64,000 bases of DNA from DATFDN01 sp963756495 (GTDB lineage Bacteria > Pseudomonadota > Alphaproteobacteria > Acetobacterales > Acetobacteraceae). The DNA lies in assembly GCA_963756495.1 (NCBI GenBank), contig CAVWNS010000005.1:690299-754298 (forward strand), given 5' to 3'. Position 1 is the stretch's first letter, and each line of letters begins with the position of its first letter. Below, piece by piece: positions 39,455 to 48,881 of this stretch. The notes under the pieces were generated by a model. The model saw only the letters and a program-made list of their open reading frames with translations, was not told the origin of the DNA and searched no databases. The position numbers and the translations under genes were made by a program.

Positions 39455-40012
39455 ACGTCGAGCCGCTGGCGATCCCCGAGGTCCTGCTGCTGACGCCGCC
39501 CCGCTTCGCCGACCCGCGCGGCTTCTTCTCCGAGACCTGGAGCCAGCGGCGCTACGCCGGAGCTCGGCATTCCCGGCCCGTTCGTGCAGGACAACCACAG
39601 CCTGTCCGCCCGACGCGGCGACCATGCGCGGGCTGCATCTGCAGGTCGCGCCGAGCGTGCAGGGCAAGCTGGTGCGCTGCGTGCGCGGCGCGATCTGGGA
39701 CGTGGCGGTGGATGTGCGCCATGGCTCGCCCAGCTACGGCCGCCATGTCGGCGGCGGTGCTGAGCGCGGAGAACTGGGCGCAGCTCTGGATTCCCGGCGG
39801 CTTCCTGCACGGCTTCTGCACGCTCGAGCCGGACACCGAGGTGATCTACAAGGTCACCGCCGACTACGACCGCGCCGCCGAGCGCGGCGTCATCTGGAAC
39901 GATCCCGACCTCGCGCTGCCCTGGCCCGTGCCGGCCGGGCGAGGCGCTGCTGTCGGACAAGGACGCGGTGCTGCCGCGCCTGCGCGATTGCCCGGCCTGG
40001 TTCACCGCATGA
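39451..40012 (+). CDS. rmlC: dTDP-4-dehydrorhamnose 3,5-epimerase (4 frameshifts)
   Basis: About 186 residues of the RmlC cupin family. Pieces are EVLLLTPPRFADPRGFFSET, then PGPFVQDNHSLS, TMRGLHLQVAPSVQGKLVRC with the catalytic histidine in GLHLQ, GAIWDVAVDVRHGSPSYGR, and IPGGFLHGFCTLEPDTEVIY, then KVTADYDRAAERGVIWNDP. It epimerises C3 and C5 of the keto sugar. Frame changes lie near 39560, 39610, 39752 and 39945. The final frame ends CPAWFTA at TGA 40010-40012, overlapping the rmlD ATG at 40009. Confidence 0.89.
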
Positions 40013-40903
40013 CGCATCCTGGTGACCGGCGGCACCGGCCAGCTCGCGACCGCGCTGGCCGCGGCCGGGCGCGAGCCGGTGCGCCGCGTCGGCCGGCCCG
40101 GCTTCGACTTCGACCGGCCGGAAAGCGTCGACGCGGCGTTTCGCGCCGCGTGCCCCGCGCTGGTCGTCAACGCCGCCGCCTATACCGGCGTCGATGCCGC
40201 CGAAACCGACGCCGAGGCCGCGTTCCGCGCCAACCGCGACGGCCCGGCCCGGCTGGCGCGGCTGTGCGCCGAGGCGGACGTGCCGCTGATCCATGTCTCC
40301 ACCGACTACGTGTTCGACGGCATGAAGGGCGCGCCGTACGTGGAGACCGACCCGACCGCCCCGCAGGGCGTGTATGGCGCGAGCAAGCTCGCCGGCGAGC
40401 AGGCGGTGCTGGAGGCGTGCCCGCGCGCGATCGTGCTGCGCACCTCCTGGGTCTATGCGGCGACCGGGAAGAATTTCGTCCGCACCATGCTGGACGCGGC
40501 GCGGCAGACACGCACCGGCTGCGCGTCGTCGCCGACCAGAAGGGCTGCCCGACCACCGCCGCCGATCTGGCCGCCGCGATTCTGGCGGTCGCGCGGCAAC
40601 TCATCGCGCGGGAGGTGGCAGGACCGATCGGCGGCGTGTTCCATGCCGCCGGAACCGGCTGGACGACGTGGCACGGCCTCGCGCGTCGCCATCTTCGAGG
40701 AGGCGGCCCGGCACGGCCTGGCCCCGCCCACCGTGGAGCCCATCACCACCGCCGACTGGCCCACCCCGGCCCGCCGCCCGCCCGATTCCCGGCTGGACTG
40801 CGGCAAGCTGGCCGCGATCTTCGGCGTGCGCCTGCCGCCCTGGCGCGACAGCCTCGGCCCGACGGTTGACGCGATTTTCGCCTCCGAGCGATCCGCGCCT
40901 TAA
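40009..40903 (+). CDS. rmlD: dTDP-4-dehydrorhamnose reductase (3 frameshifts)
   Basis: About 297 residues. One extra A after the start codon hides the N-terminus; without it the gene reads MRILVTGGTGQLATALAAAG, the cofactor motif. The rest shows VVNAAAYTGVDAAETDAEAA, LIHVSTDYVFDGMKG, YGASKLAGEQAVLEA with the Tyr-x3-Lys site, and AIVLRTSWVYA. After frame changes near 40505 and 40675 it continues RLRVVADQKGCPTTAADLA, then AIFEEAARHGL and RLDCGKLAAIFGVRLPPWRD. It makes dTDP-L-rhamnose for cell-surface polysaccharide. It closes the rmlBACD set, all four genes joined by ATGA overlaps. Confidence 0.9.
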
Positions 40904-40926
40904 CCTCCGGATGGAGACGCAGCACT

Positions 40927-40950
40927 CCCTCTCCCGCTCGCGGGAGAGGG
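40927..40950. repeat. REP-like hairpin (10-bp stems, 4-base loop)
   Basis: CCCTCTCCCG and CGGGAGAGGG pair perfectly around the loop CTCG, followed by GCTGCGGTGAGGGTGG. This palindrome type is scattered in intergenic DNA of many proteobacteria. It lies 24 bases after rmlD and 68 before the nitroreductase gene. With no T-run after it, it is not a textbook terminator, but the stable stem could still shield or end the rml transcript. Confidence 0.75.
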
Positions 40951-41017
40951 CTGCGGTGAGGGTGGATCGCGCAAACGACCGGACATCGCCCTGAGCACTG
41001 GCCAAGGGAGCCCGCGC

Positions 41018-41707
41018 ATGACGGACATTGGCGTCTTCGAGGCCATCCACTCGGCCCGTTCCTTGCGTCGGTTGAAGCCCGACCCGGTACCGGAGGAGCT
41101 GATCACCACGATCCTCGACGCGGCGATCTGCGCGCCCTCGGCCGGCAATGCGCAGAATTGGGCCTTTATCGTCGTCCGCGAGCCGGGCAAGCGACGCGCC
41201 CTCGGGGCGATCTATCGCAAGGCGTCCGACATCGCCTCGGCCGTCTACCAGGCCCGTGGGCGTCCCGCTCACCTGACCGACGAAGAGTGGCGTCGGTTCA
41301 TGTCCGCAGGCGCGCATCTGTGGGACCACATGGACGAGGCGCCGGTGCTGCTCGTGCCGTGCCTCAAGCAACGCGACATGCCCCCGATCGCCACGCTTCC
41401 GCCCGACATCCAGGCGATCTACCAGAACGAGCTTGAGTACAACGAGCGAATCCGGGGTGCCAGCATCTATCCGGCGGTACAGAACATCATTCTCGCGTGC
41501 CGTGCGTTGGGATTGGGCACCGTCATCACGACGAACCACCTGCGCTGCGAGGACGAGGTCAAGTCCCTGCTGGGCTTGCCCTCGGACGTCCAGACCTTCG
41601 CGCTGATGCCCATCGGCTATCCTGTCGGCAAATTCGGTCCGTTGACGCGACGCCCGTTGGCCGAGGTCGCCTGCGCCGATCACTGGTGCTCGCCCTGGCC
41701 GGCGTAA
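41018..41707 (+). CDS. Nitroreductase-family FMN oxidoreductase
   Basis: An intact 229-residue protein. The FMN-binding N-terminus has FEAIHSARSLRRLKPDPVPE, then AAICAPSAGNAQNWAFIVVR. The C-terminal flavin loop contains YPAVQNIILACRALGLGTVI and GYPVGKFGPLTRRPLAEV. These enzymes reduce nitro compounds, quinones or flavins with NAD(P)H; the natural substrate is unknown. It is the first gene of the 41-61 kb stretch in which almost all reading frames are unbroken. Confidence 0.88.
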   Translation: MTDIGVFEAIHSARSLRRLKPDPVPEELITTILDAAICAPSAGNAQNWAFIVVREPGKRRALGAIYRKASDIASAVYQARGRPAHLTDEEWRRFMSAGAHLWDHMDEAPVLLVPCLKQRDMPPIATLPPDIQAIYQNELEYNERIRGASIYPAVQNIILACRALGLGTVITTNHLRCEDEVKSLLGLPSDVQTFALMPIGYPVGKFGPLTRRPLAEVACADHWCSPWPA

Positions 41708-41822
41708 CCGTGTGGTTGCAGAGCGTTATTGGGGGGGACTCGGATCGAGTGGGACGGTCTTGACTTGCCGCGGGCGCCGGGGCTTGTCTGCGGCCCCCTC
41801 CAGCCCTGCCGGAACCAGCCTC

Positions 41823-43610
41823 ATGCACGCCTACCGCACCCATACCTGCGGCGCGCTCCGCGCTTCCGACGCGGGGCAGACCGCCCGGCTCTCGGGCTGG
41901 GTGCACGCCAAGCGCGACCATGGCGGCCTGCTGTTCATCGACCTGCGCGACCATGACGGGCTGATGCAGTGCGTGTTCCCTGCCGGCAGCCCTGCCTTCG
42001 CCGCCGCCGACGCAGCCCGCCCGGAGAGCGTCGTCACCGTCACCGGTGCGGTGGTCTGCCGCGAGCCGGGGACGGTGAACCCCCGCCTGCCCACCGGCGA
42101 GGTCGAGCTGCGCGCGGCCGAGCTGGTCGTGCAGTCGGCGGCCGATGTGCTGCCGATCCAAGTTGCGGGCGAGGAGCGCTATCCGGAGGAGCTGCGGCTC
42201 AAATACCGCTACCTCGACCTTCGCCGCGACAAGCTGCATCGCAACATGCTGCTGCGTGCGCAGGTGATCGCCTCGATCCGGCATCGCATGATCGAAGCGG
42301 GGTTCACCGAGTTCCAGACGCCGATCTTGACCGCGTCCAGCCCGGAGGGCGCGCGCGACTTCCTGGTGCCGTCACGCGTGCATCCCGGTACCTTCTACGC
42401 GCTGCCGCAGGCGCCGCAGCAGTTCAAGCAGCTCATCATGGTGGCCGGCTTCGACCGCTACTTCCAGATCGCGCCCTGTTTCCGCGACGAGGCCTCGCGC
42501 GCCGACCGCAGCCCGGGCGAGTTCTATCAGCTCGATTTCGAGATGAGCTTCGTCACCCAGGAGGACGTGTTCAACACCATCGAGCCGGTCATCGCCGGCG
42601 TGTTCGAGGAATTTGCCGAGGGCCGCGCCGTCTCGCCGCCGCCCTTCGTGCGCATCCCCTACGAGACGGCGCTGCTGGAGTTCGGCACCGACAAGCCCGA
42701 CCTGCGCAACCCGCTGCGCATCCGCGACGTGACCGAGCATTTCGCCGGATCGAGCTTCGCCCTGTTCGCGCGCATTGCCGCCGCCGGAGGCGTGGTCCGC
42801 GCGATCCCCGCCCCGGGCGCCGGGGGCAACCCGCGCAGCTTCTTCGACAAGCTGAACGACTGGGCCAAGGCCGAGGGCGCTGGCGGGCTCGGCTACATCG
42901 TCCTCGACGCCGACGGGCCGAAGGGTCCGATCGCGCGCAATCTGGAGCCGGCGCGCGCCGAGGCGATCCGCGTTGCCTGTGGCCTTCAGCCGGGCGATGC
43001 CGTGTTCTTCGCCGCCGGCAAGTGCGAGGAGGCCTGGAAGTTCGCCGGGCTTGTCCGTGCCAGGCTCGGCCAGGACCTTGGGATTTGCGAGACCGGCGCG
43101 TTCCGGTTCTGCTGGATCACTGACTTTCCGATGTACGAGCTGAACGTGGAGACCGGGCAGATCGACTTCAGCCACAACCCGTTCTCCATGCCGCAGGGCG
43201 GGATGGAGGCATTGCGGACGCAGGACCCGCTGCGCATCAAGGCGTTCCAGTACGACATCGTGTGCAACGGGGTGGAACTGTCCTCCGGCGCGATCCGCAA
43301 CCACCGGCCCGACATCATGATCAAGGCGTTCGAGATCGCGGGCTATCCCGCGCAGGAGGTGGAGGCGCGGTTCGGCGGCATGCTGAACGCCTTCCGCTAC
43401 GGCGCGCCCCCGCACGGCGGCTCGGCGCCGGGGATCGATCGCATCGTCATGCTGCTGGCCGAGGAGCCCAATATCCGCGAGGTGATCCTGTTCCCGTTGA
43501 ACCAGCAGGGCCAGGACCTGATGATGGGCGCTCCCGCCCCGGTGGCGCCGGCGCGGCTGAAGGAGCTGTCGCTCAGGATCGACCTGCCGGTCAGATCGAA
43601 GGCGTCCTGA
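41823..43610 (+). CDS. aspS: Aspartyl-tRNA synthetase
   Basis: An intact 595-residue class II synthetase. The N-terminal anticodon-binding OB fold has GWVHAKRDHGGLLFIDLRDH. Motif 2 is the FRDEASRADRSPGEFYQLD region and motif 3 is GGSAPGIDRIVMLLAEEPNI. The bacterial GAD insertion lies around residues 290-420. The enzyme charges tRNA-Asp; many alphaproteobacterial versions are nondiscriminating and also charge tRNA-Asn, but that cannot be decided here. The ATG at 41823 starts the conserved MHAYRTHTCG sequence; upstream in-frame codons add only non-homologous residues. Confidence 0.95.
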   Translation: MHAYRTHTCGALRASDAGQTARLSGWVHAKRDHGGLLFIDLRDHDGLMQCVFPAGSPAFAAADAARPESVVTVTGAVVCREPGTVNPRLPTGEVELRAAELVVQSAADVLPIQVAGEERYPEELRLKYRYLDLRRDKLHRNMLLRAQVIASIRHRMIEAGFTEFQTPILTASSPEGARDFLVPSRVHPGTFYALPQAPQQFKQLIMVAGFDRYFQIAPCFRDEASRADRSPGEFYQLDFEMSFVTQEDVFNTIEPVIAGVFEEFAEGRAVSPPPFVRIPYETALLEFGTDKPDLRNPLRIRDVTEHFAGSSFALFARIAAAGGVVRAIPAPGAGGNPRSFFDKLNDWAKAEGAGGLGYIVLDADGPKGPIARNLEPARAEAIRVACGLQPGDAVFFAAGKCEEAWKFAGLVRARLGQDLGICETGAFRFCWITDFPMYELNVETGQIDFSHNPFSMPQGGMEALRTQDPLRIKAFQYDIVCNGVELSSGAIRNHRPDIMIKAFEIAGYPAQEVEARFGGMLNAFRYGAPPHGGSAPGIDRIVMLLAEEPNIREVILFPLNQQGQDLMMGAPAPVAPARLKELSLRIDLPVRSKAS

Positions 43611-43611
43611 G

Positions 43612-43968
43612 ATGCCCGTGCCCGAGCAGACCGTCCCGGCGCCCCTCCGTGTCAGCCTCGATGCGGCGATGCGCGCGCCCATGCAGCCGGGCCGCGCCTC
43701 CGCGCTGCTGCTGGAGCACGGCACGCTGGAATTGCGGTGGTACGCCCCGCGCGGGCGCGACGCGCAGACCCCGCATGAGCGCGACGAACTCTACATCGTC
43801 GCCGCCGGCCGGGGATGGTTCGTGCGGGCCGGGACGCGCGTCCCGTTCGCCCCCGGCGATGCCCTGTTCGTCGCCGCCGGAGCCGAACACCGCTTCGAGG
43901 ATTTCAGCGACGACTTGGGCGTCTGGGTCGTGTTCTACGGACCTCCCGGCGGCGAGCGGGCTGGCTGA
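43612..43968 (+). CDS. Cupin-domain protein downstream of aspS
   Basis: An intact 118-residue single cupin, starting one base after the aspS stop. Cupin motifs are ERDELYIVAAGRGWFVRAG and FAPGDALFVAAGAEHRFEDF with a histidine near the end; the first motif keeps glutamate but lacks the usual pair of histidines (PHERDELY has one). It is probably cytoplasmic. The close spacing suggests co-transcription with aspS; the ligand is unknown. Confidence 0.75.
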   Translation: MPVPEQTVPAPLRVSLDAAMRAPMQPGRASALLLEHGTLELRWYAPRGRDAQTPHERDELYIVAAGRGWFVRAGTRVPFAPGDALFVAAGAEHRFEDFSDDLGVWVVFYGPPGGERAG

Positions 43969-44046
43969 GCGCGCGACGTGCGCCGATCAGCTGATGAGAC
44001 CTGCGGGCTCCGGTTTCTTCACCCATTCACCATCGGAGACGCCTGC

Positions 44047-44874
44047 ATGCGCCGTATTGCCGCGCTGGCCGCCCCCATCCTGCTCGTTCCCCTGCGGTTC
44101 ACCCCGCTGCCGCTCGCTCTCCTGTTGCTCGCTGGGCCGGCGCTGGCCGCCGGGTCGGGGGTGCCGCTTGCCGCCCACCGCGCAATCTATGCGCTGACGC
44201 TCGACCAGGCGCGCGGCGACGTCGTCGCGGCACGCGGCACGATGGGCTACGAGGTGATCGACGCCTGCGACGGCTGGGCGGTGCGCCAGCGTCTCGACAT
44301 GCTGGTCACCAACGGCGAGGGCCAGACGATCGAGATGATCTCCGACTACGCCACCTGGGAAGGCAAGGACGGCCGGCGCATGCGCTTCCACATGAAACAG
44401 ACCACCGACGAGGCGGTGACCAGTCAGACCGACGGCGACGCCAGTGTCGAGCCCGGCGGGCCGGGGGTGGCGCATTACAGCCGGCCGCGGCACGCGACCG
44501 TGGCGCTTCCGCGCGGAACGCTGTTTCCGATGGCTCATACGGCGGCGATCCTGGACGCCGCGCGCGCAGGACGGCGCTTCCTGAACCTGCCGCTGTTCGA
44601 CGGCACCTCCGAGACCGGCGCCGAGGACAGCGCGGTCGTCATCACCAGCCGCGACAAACCGCGGCCGAGCCGCTGGCCCTCGCTCGCCAAGCTGTCCAGC
44701 GCGTATGTGCATGTCGCCTTCTGGGACTGGGACGCGCACGACATGCTGCCCGACTACCAGGTGGGGATGCGCTACTGGGACAACGGCGTCGCCGACGATA
44801 TGACGATGGATTTCGGCGACTTCGTCATGCACGCCGCGATGTCGGAGTTCGCGCCGCAGCCGCGCCACTGCTGA
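44047..44874 (+). CDS. EipB-type cell envelope integrity protein (DUF1849)
   Basis: An intact 275-residue exported protein. The signal peptide spans about residues 1-35 (PLALLLLAGPALAAG). The mature part matches DUF1849/EipB: VPLAAHRAIYALTL, RGTMGYEVIDACDGWAVRQR, LPRGTLFPMAHTAAILDAA and LPDYQVGMRYWDNGVADDMT. The two cysteines, in DACDGW and at the C-terminus (PRHC), are the conserved pair that forms the disulfide in Brucella EipB. EipB is a periplasmic beta-spiral protein needed for envelope integrity in Brucella. The ATG at 44047 begins the signal peptide. Confidence 0.85.
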   Translation: MRRIAALAAPILLVPLRFTPLPLALLLLAGPALAAGSGVPLAAHRAIYALTLDQARGDVVAARGTMGYEVIDACDGWAVRQRLDMLVTNGEGQTIEMISDYATWEGKDGRRMRFHMKQTTDEAVTSQTDGDASVEPGGPGVAHYSRPRHATVALPRGTLFPMAHTAAILDAARAGRRFLNLPLFDGTSETGAEDSAVVITSRDKPRPSRWPSLAKLSSAYVHVAFWDWDAHDMLPDYQVGMRYWDNGVADDMTMDFGDFVMHAAMSEFAPQPRHC

Positions 44875-44904
44875 GACGCACCACGCCAGCCGGCATCGCC
44901 AGGG

Positions 44905-46227
44905 TTAGAATTTCAGCGTGGCCCCGATGCTGACGACGTCGGCATGGGTCGAATACGAGCCGATCAGGGTCCCTGCACTCGGTGTGGCGGAGAAGTTGAC
45001 CCCGCTGTTCCCGACGCCGAACTCGTGCAGGTAGGCGAACTGGAGGCTGGCGTTCGGCAGCACCGCGTAGGTCATGCCGATGCCCAGCGGGATGTCGCTG
45101 CGGGTCGGCAGCCGGGGCGAGCGCGCGGTATTGCCCACCGGGCTCTCGTCGTAGCCGATGCCCGCCTGCAACATCAGCTTGGGCGCCCAGCGCGGACGAT
45201 AATTGGCGCCGACCGATCCGAACCAGGTGCTGTGGAAGCCGAACGCGAGCCCTTCGCTCTGGCCATTCGCGCCGACGACGGTCAGCTGTTGCAGGAGGGA
45301 CCAATGCGTCCACTCCGCGGTGGCCAGGAACGCCCACTCGTCGGTGATGTCGGCGTAGCTGCTGAGGGTCAGCACGTCCGGCAGCGTCGTTTTGGCGGTG
45401 ACACTGGTGTTGCCCGCGGCGAGCATCGCCGCGCCCGCCGGGCTGACGACCGGCAGCAGCGCCGGGATGAAGATGCTCTGGTTGCCGCTGACGTTTTCGT
45501 TGATGCGGGACCGGTAGTCGATCCCCACCCGGACATGGGGGTTGAATTCATAGAGCCCGCCCAGGTGGTAGCCGAGCGCCGTGTCGCTGCCGTTGATGTC
45601 GATCGCGGGATCGCCGGTCAGCGCGGAGACCGCCCCGATGTTGATCGCGCTCGTCAGGCGGGTCTGGAAAACATCAATCAGCGGTCCGCCGCCGATCGAG
45701 ATATGCTGGTTCAGCCGGTAGGCGGCCGACAGGCCGATCTGGATGTCCGATACCGAGGACACCTGCGCCTGATACCGACCGACGAAATCGCCGGGGTAGG
45801 TCGTGCGCTCCCCGAAGGGCGACTGGACGGCAAGGCCGAACTTGAGGCTGGGCGAATAGCTCCAGACGCCCTCGAGGCCGGGCGTGAGCCCGAACTGGCC
45901 GGCATTGCCTCCCGACGATCCCGGCGTCGGGGTCGGGCCGATCAGGTTCGTGCCGCTGAAGGTTGCGTTCGGGAAGATCCCGTTCACGCTGGCGTCCACC
46001 TCGCTGTGGTCGAGCAGGGTCATGCCGGCGGGATTGGTCCAGGCGGTGCTGGCGTCGTAGCTCTTGGCCGCCATCCCGGCGAACGCGTTCGCTGACCAGT
46101 CGGGACTTCCAGTGCGGAGCTGAAAGCCCGTCGCCGAACTTTCGGCCGGCACCAGCACGATCAGCCAGGCCCCGAGCAATGTCCATCGACGCGCGCGAAC
46201 ACGCGGGAACCGCATCCTTGGCGGCAT
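44905..46227 (-). CDS. OmpP1/FadL-family outer membrane protein
   Basis: An intact 440-residue porin-like transporter. A signal peptide (about residues 1-32, ending ESSATGF) is followed by the N-terminal hatch sequence NAFAGMAAKSYDASTAWTNP with AGMTLL, the strongest FadL motif. Fourteen beta strands follow, ending in THADVVSIGATLKF with a terminal phenylalanine as expected for BAM recognition. FadL proteins carry long-chain fatty acids or aromatic hydrocarbons across the outer membrane. Ribosome binding site GGGAGGAAG precedes the ATG at 46227. It is convergent with the EipB gene. Confidence 0.9.
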   Translation of the reverse strand: MPPRMRFPRVRARRWTLLGAWLIVLVPAESSATGFQLRTGSPDWSANAFAGMAAKSYDASTAWTNPAGMTLLDHSEVDASVNGIFPNATFSGTNLIGPTPTPGSSGGNAGQFGLTPGLEGVWSYSPSLKFGLAVQSPFGERTTYPGDFVGRYQAQVSSVSDIQIGLSAAYRLNQHISIGGGPLIDVFQTRLTSAINIGAVSALTGDPAIDINGSDTALGYHLGGLYEFNPHVRVGIDYRSRINENVSGNQSIFIPALLPVVSPAGAAMLAAGNTSVTAKTTLPDVLTLSSYADITDEWAFLATAEWTHWSLLQQLTVVGANGQSEGLAFGFHSTWFGSVGANYRPRWAPKLMLQAGIGYDESPVGNTARSPRLPTRSDIPLGIGMTYAVLPNASLQFAYLHEFGVGNSGVNFSATPSAGTLIGSYSTHADVVSIGATLKF

Positions 46228-46367
46228 TCGTCTTCCTCCCTCAGCGTCTTAACGGCGTGCAGTCGCCGGCCTTCGATCGTGGCTCCCTGCGCGTCTCGCT
46301 GCTCCTGCCTCTCGATGGGCAGCCGAATCATGCAACCTTCGCAGCGGGAAATCCAGCGCGGGGCGCA

Positions 46368-48338
46368 CTATGCCGCCCCGCGGCGCGCCTCCATCCGCGT
46401 CTCCGCAAGGTGGTCGAAGCGGCGACGAAACGTGCCCAGGCCGGAGGTCTGCGACCGCAGCTCGATGATGAGGTCGTGCAGCTCGGCCTCCGGCACCAGC
46501 GCCTCCACCTCGTCCCAGCCGGGCCAGCCCGGTCGCTCGGCATAGCCCAGGATCTGGCCGCGCCGGCCGGTCAGCAGGCGCTGGGCGCGGGCGGTGAACT
46601 CGTTCGGCACGCTGATCGTCACGTGGTCCACCGGTTCCAGCAGCACCGGATCGGCCTCGGCCAGGCCCTCGCGCATCGCGATCGAGGTGGCGGTCTTGAA
46701 CGCCATGTCGGAGCTGTCCACCGAATGGAACTGCCCATCGACGAGCGTGACCGCGATATCGACCACGGGATAGCCGAACGGCCCCTTGCGCGATGCTTCC
46801 TCCGCGCCCTCGCCGACGGCGGGGATGAAGTTGCGCGGCACGGCGCCGCCCACCACCTTGTCGATGAAGGCAAAGCCGGCGCCGCGCTCGCGCGGGGCGA
46901 TGGTGATCTTCACGTCGGCGAACTGCCCGTGTCCGCCGGTCTGGCGCTTCAGCCTACCGTGCTGATTCACCGCGCGTCGGATGGTCTCCTTGTACGCCAC
47001 CTGCGGGCGTCTTGTCGTCAGCTGCAAGGCGTGATTGCGTGCCAGCCGCTCGATCACGGTGTTGAGGTGGATCTCGCCCTGGCCGTGCAGCACCGTCTCG
47101 TGCGTATCCTGGCCGTGCTCCACGCTCAGCGTCGGGTCTTCCTCCCGCAACTTTTGCAGGGCCCCCGACAGCTTCACGTCGTCCTTGCGGTCCGCGGTGG
47201 CGATCGCCAGCGCATAGACGGGCGATGGCGCCTCGATGAAGGGCAGGGGGTCCGCGCTGCCGCCCGGCGTGATCGCGGCACCGGTCGCCACCCCGTCCAG
47301 CCTGCCAAGCGCGACCAGCTCGCCCGCCTGCGCCTCCGCCGCCTTGGCCAGTTCCCCGGCGGCGACATGGTAGATGCCGCCGAGTCGCGTGCCGCCCAAC
47401 GTGGCGCCGTCCCGGATCGCGCCGCGCCAGACCCGCGCGTAGGAGAGCTTGCCGGTGTGACCGGCATGGACGGTCTTGTACACCTGCGCCAGCGGCGGGC
47501 CGTCCGCCGTGATGCCGCGCCGCTCGGCGGTCGCCTCGGGCGTGGGCGCGTCGTGGCGCAGCGCCTTCCACAGCCGGCGCACGCCCGCCGCGCTCTCGGC
47601 GGCCCCGAGCATCACCTCGATCACGTTGCCCGCCGCCAGGTCCTTGCGCAGGTCGCTGTAGATCTCCTCGGGGCTGGGCTGCACGTCCTCCAGCACCTTC
47701 TCGAGCAGGACGTCGTCATGGTCGGCCAGCACCTCGACCAGCTTGGAGCGGGCCTCGGCCTCGGCGTCGCGCAGGTCGGAGGGGATCTGGATCAGCTCGG
47801 AGGCCTGGCCCTTGCGATAGCGGTAGGCGCGGTTGCTGACTACATCGACATAGCCGGCGACCTTGTCGGCCTCGGTGATCGGCACCTGACGCAGCACGAG
47901 CGGGCAGGCGGCATAGGCTTGCAGCGCCGCCAGCGTGTCGGCCAGGCTGCCCTCCAGCGTGTCGATCCGGTTGATGAACACGATGTGCGGGACACCCTGC
48001 TCGCCTAGCCGCTTCAGCAGCGGGCCGGCGGCCATCGCGCGGGCGGGCTGCGGATCGCACACCAGCACGGCGATGTCGGCGATCGTCAGGGCGGCGTCCG
48101 TCTCGAAGGCGAACTCGACGGAGCCGGGACAGTCGAGCACCGACCAGCGGTCGCCGAGATAGGTGCAGTGACCCAGGCGCAGCTCGGTGGTCGAGGGACG
48201 GTTGCGCGGGTCGGCCGGGCGCTTCACCGGGCTGCCCGCGGCGTCCATCAGGGCGTCGAACAGGGTGGACTTGCCGCTGCCGTATGGACCCACCAGGGCC
48301 ACCGAGCGAGGACTTCTGCCGTTCTGGTCTCCGGACAT
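46368..48338 (-). CDS. Elongation factor G-like GTPase (EF-G paralogue)
   Basis: An intact 656-residue translational GTPase. The G1 loop is VGPYGSGKSTL instead of the GHVDHGKTT-type loop of canonical EF-G, G3 is LDCPGSVEFAFE and G4 is NRID. Domain II, domain III (DPTLSVEHGQDTHETVLHGQGEIHL) and domain IV (GGHGQFADVKITI) follow, then the domain V end GRRGQILGYAER and LRSQTSGLGTF. Such paralogues are widespread in alphaproteobacteria and actinobacteria; their exact role on the ribosome is not settled. Canonical fusA is expected elsewhere. The ribosome binding site AGGGAGG lies 8 bases before the ATG. Confidence 0.88.
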   Translation of the reverse strand: MSGDQNGRSPRSVALVGPYGSGKSTLFDALMDAAGSPVKRPADPRNRPSTTELRLGHCTYLGDRWSVLDCPGSVEFAFETDAALTIADIAVLVCDPQPARAMAAGPLLKRLGEQGVPHIVFINRIDTLEGSLADTLAALQAYAACPLVLRQVPITEADKVAGYVDVVSNRAYRYRKGQASELIQIPSDLRDAEAEARSKLVEVLADHDDVLLEKVLEDVQPSPEEIYSDLRKDLAAGNVIEVMLGAAESAAGVRRLWKALRHDAPTPEATAERRGITADGPPLAQVYKTVHAGHTGKLSYARVWRGAIRDGATLGGTRLGGIYHVAAGELAKAAEAQAGELVALGRLDGVATGAAITPGGSADPLPFIEAPSPVYALAIATADRKDDVKLSGALQKLREEDPTLSVEHGQDTHETVLHGQGEIHLNTVIERLARNHALQLTTRRPQVAYKETIRRAVNQHGRLKRQTGGHGQFADVKITIAPRERGAGFAFIDKVVGGAVPRNFIPAVGEGAEEASRKGPFGYPVVDIAVTLVDGQFHSVDSSDMAFKTATSIAMREGLAEADPVLLEPVDHVTISVPNEFTARAQRLLTGRRGQILGYAERPGWPGWDEVEALVPEAELHDLIIELRSQTSGLGTFRRRFDHLAETRMEARRGAA

Positions 48339-48456
48339 CCGAGCGCCTCCCTGCGCGGTGCGCGGGCGCCGGGCGGGCGCCCGAGCAGATAAAGCCTATC
48401 CGAGAGCGACCGGCGCCGAACCGCAAATGACGGGCGCGTGACAGCGCCCGGACCGA

Positions 48457-48870
48457 TCAGGCCCGCAACGACAGCGCCATCGGGGCCCGCGACGGCGAGG
48501 GCACCGCGCCGCCTGCCCCATAGCGCGGCGCGTGCTGGGCCAGCGCACGCGGCACGGCGCGGGCGACGGTTGCGAGCACGCGGCCCTGCACGGTGATCGC
48601 GCGCTCCAGCAGGCGCCGGTTCTCGGTCGCGGCAGCCTCCAGCCGGCGCGCCAGCGGGGCCAGATCCCGCGCGGACTGCGCCGTCGGGGCGGTCCCTGCC
48701 TGCTCGCTCGCCAGGGCGAACGCCGCCGCGACATCCTGCTTGTCCGCAACCATCGCGGCCGCGCGCGGCAGGTCGAGCGCGGTCAGGGCGGCATTCTCCT
48801 GCTCCAGCAGTGCCGCCAGCCGTGCCGCCGCGTCGATCAGCGCCGCCATCGTCCGGCTCGGGTTGCTCAT
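48457..48870 (-). CDS. FlgN-like flagellar chaperone
   Basis: An intact 137-residue, mostly helical protein with the arrangement of FlgN export chaperones: LIDAAARLAALLEQENAALT then LDLPRAAAMVADKQDVAAAF, a central ARRLEAAATENRRLLERAIT helix, and a proline-rich C-terminal tail. FlgN guards the hook-associated proteins FlgK and FlgL before export. The sequence alone is weakly diagnostic; the call rests on position, because it follows flgI and the flgJ-like gene on the same strand, 11 bases downstream. Confidence 0.68.
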   Translation of the reverse strand: MSNPSRTMAALIDAAARLAALLEQENAALTALDLPRAAAMVADKQDVAAAFALASEQAGTAPTAQSARDLAPLARRLEAAATENRRLLERAITVQGRVLATVARAVPRALAQHAPRYGAGGAVPSPSRAPMALSLRA

Positions 48871-48881
48871 CGTGCGGCCTT

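Noticed and set aside
40927..40950. Rho-independent terminator for the rml operon
   Set aside because: The stem is strong but no T-run follows. I list it as a REP-like repeat instead.
42372..43724. A 450-codon minus-strand ORF opposite aspS
   Set aside because: Its translation is low in family-like pattern and mirrors the codon bias of aspS, which is intact on the other strand.
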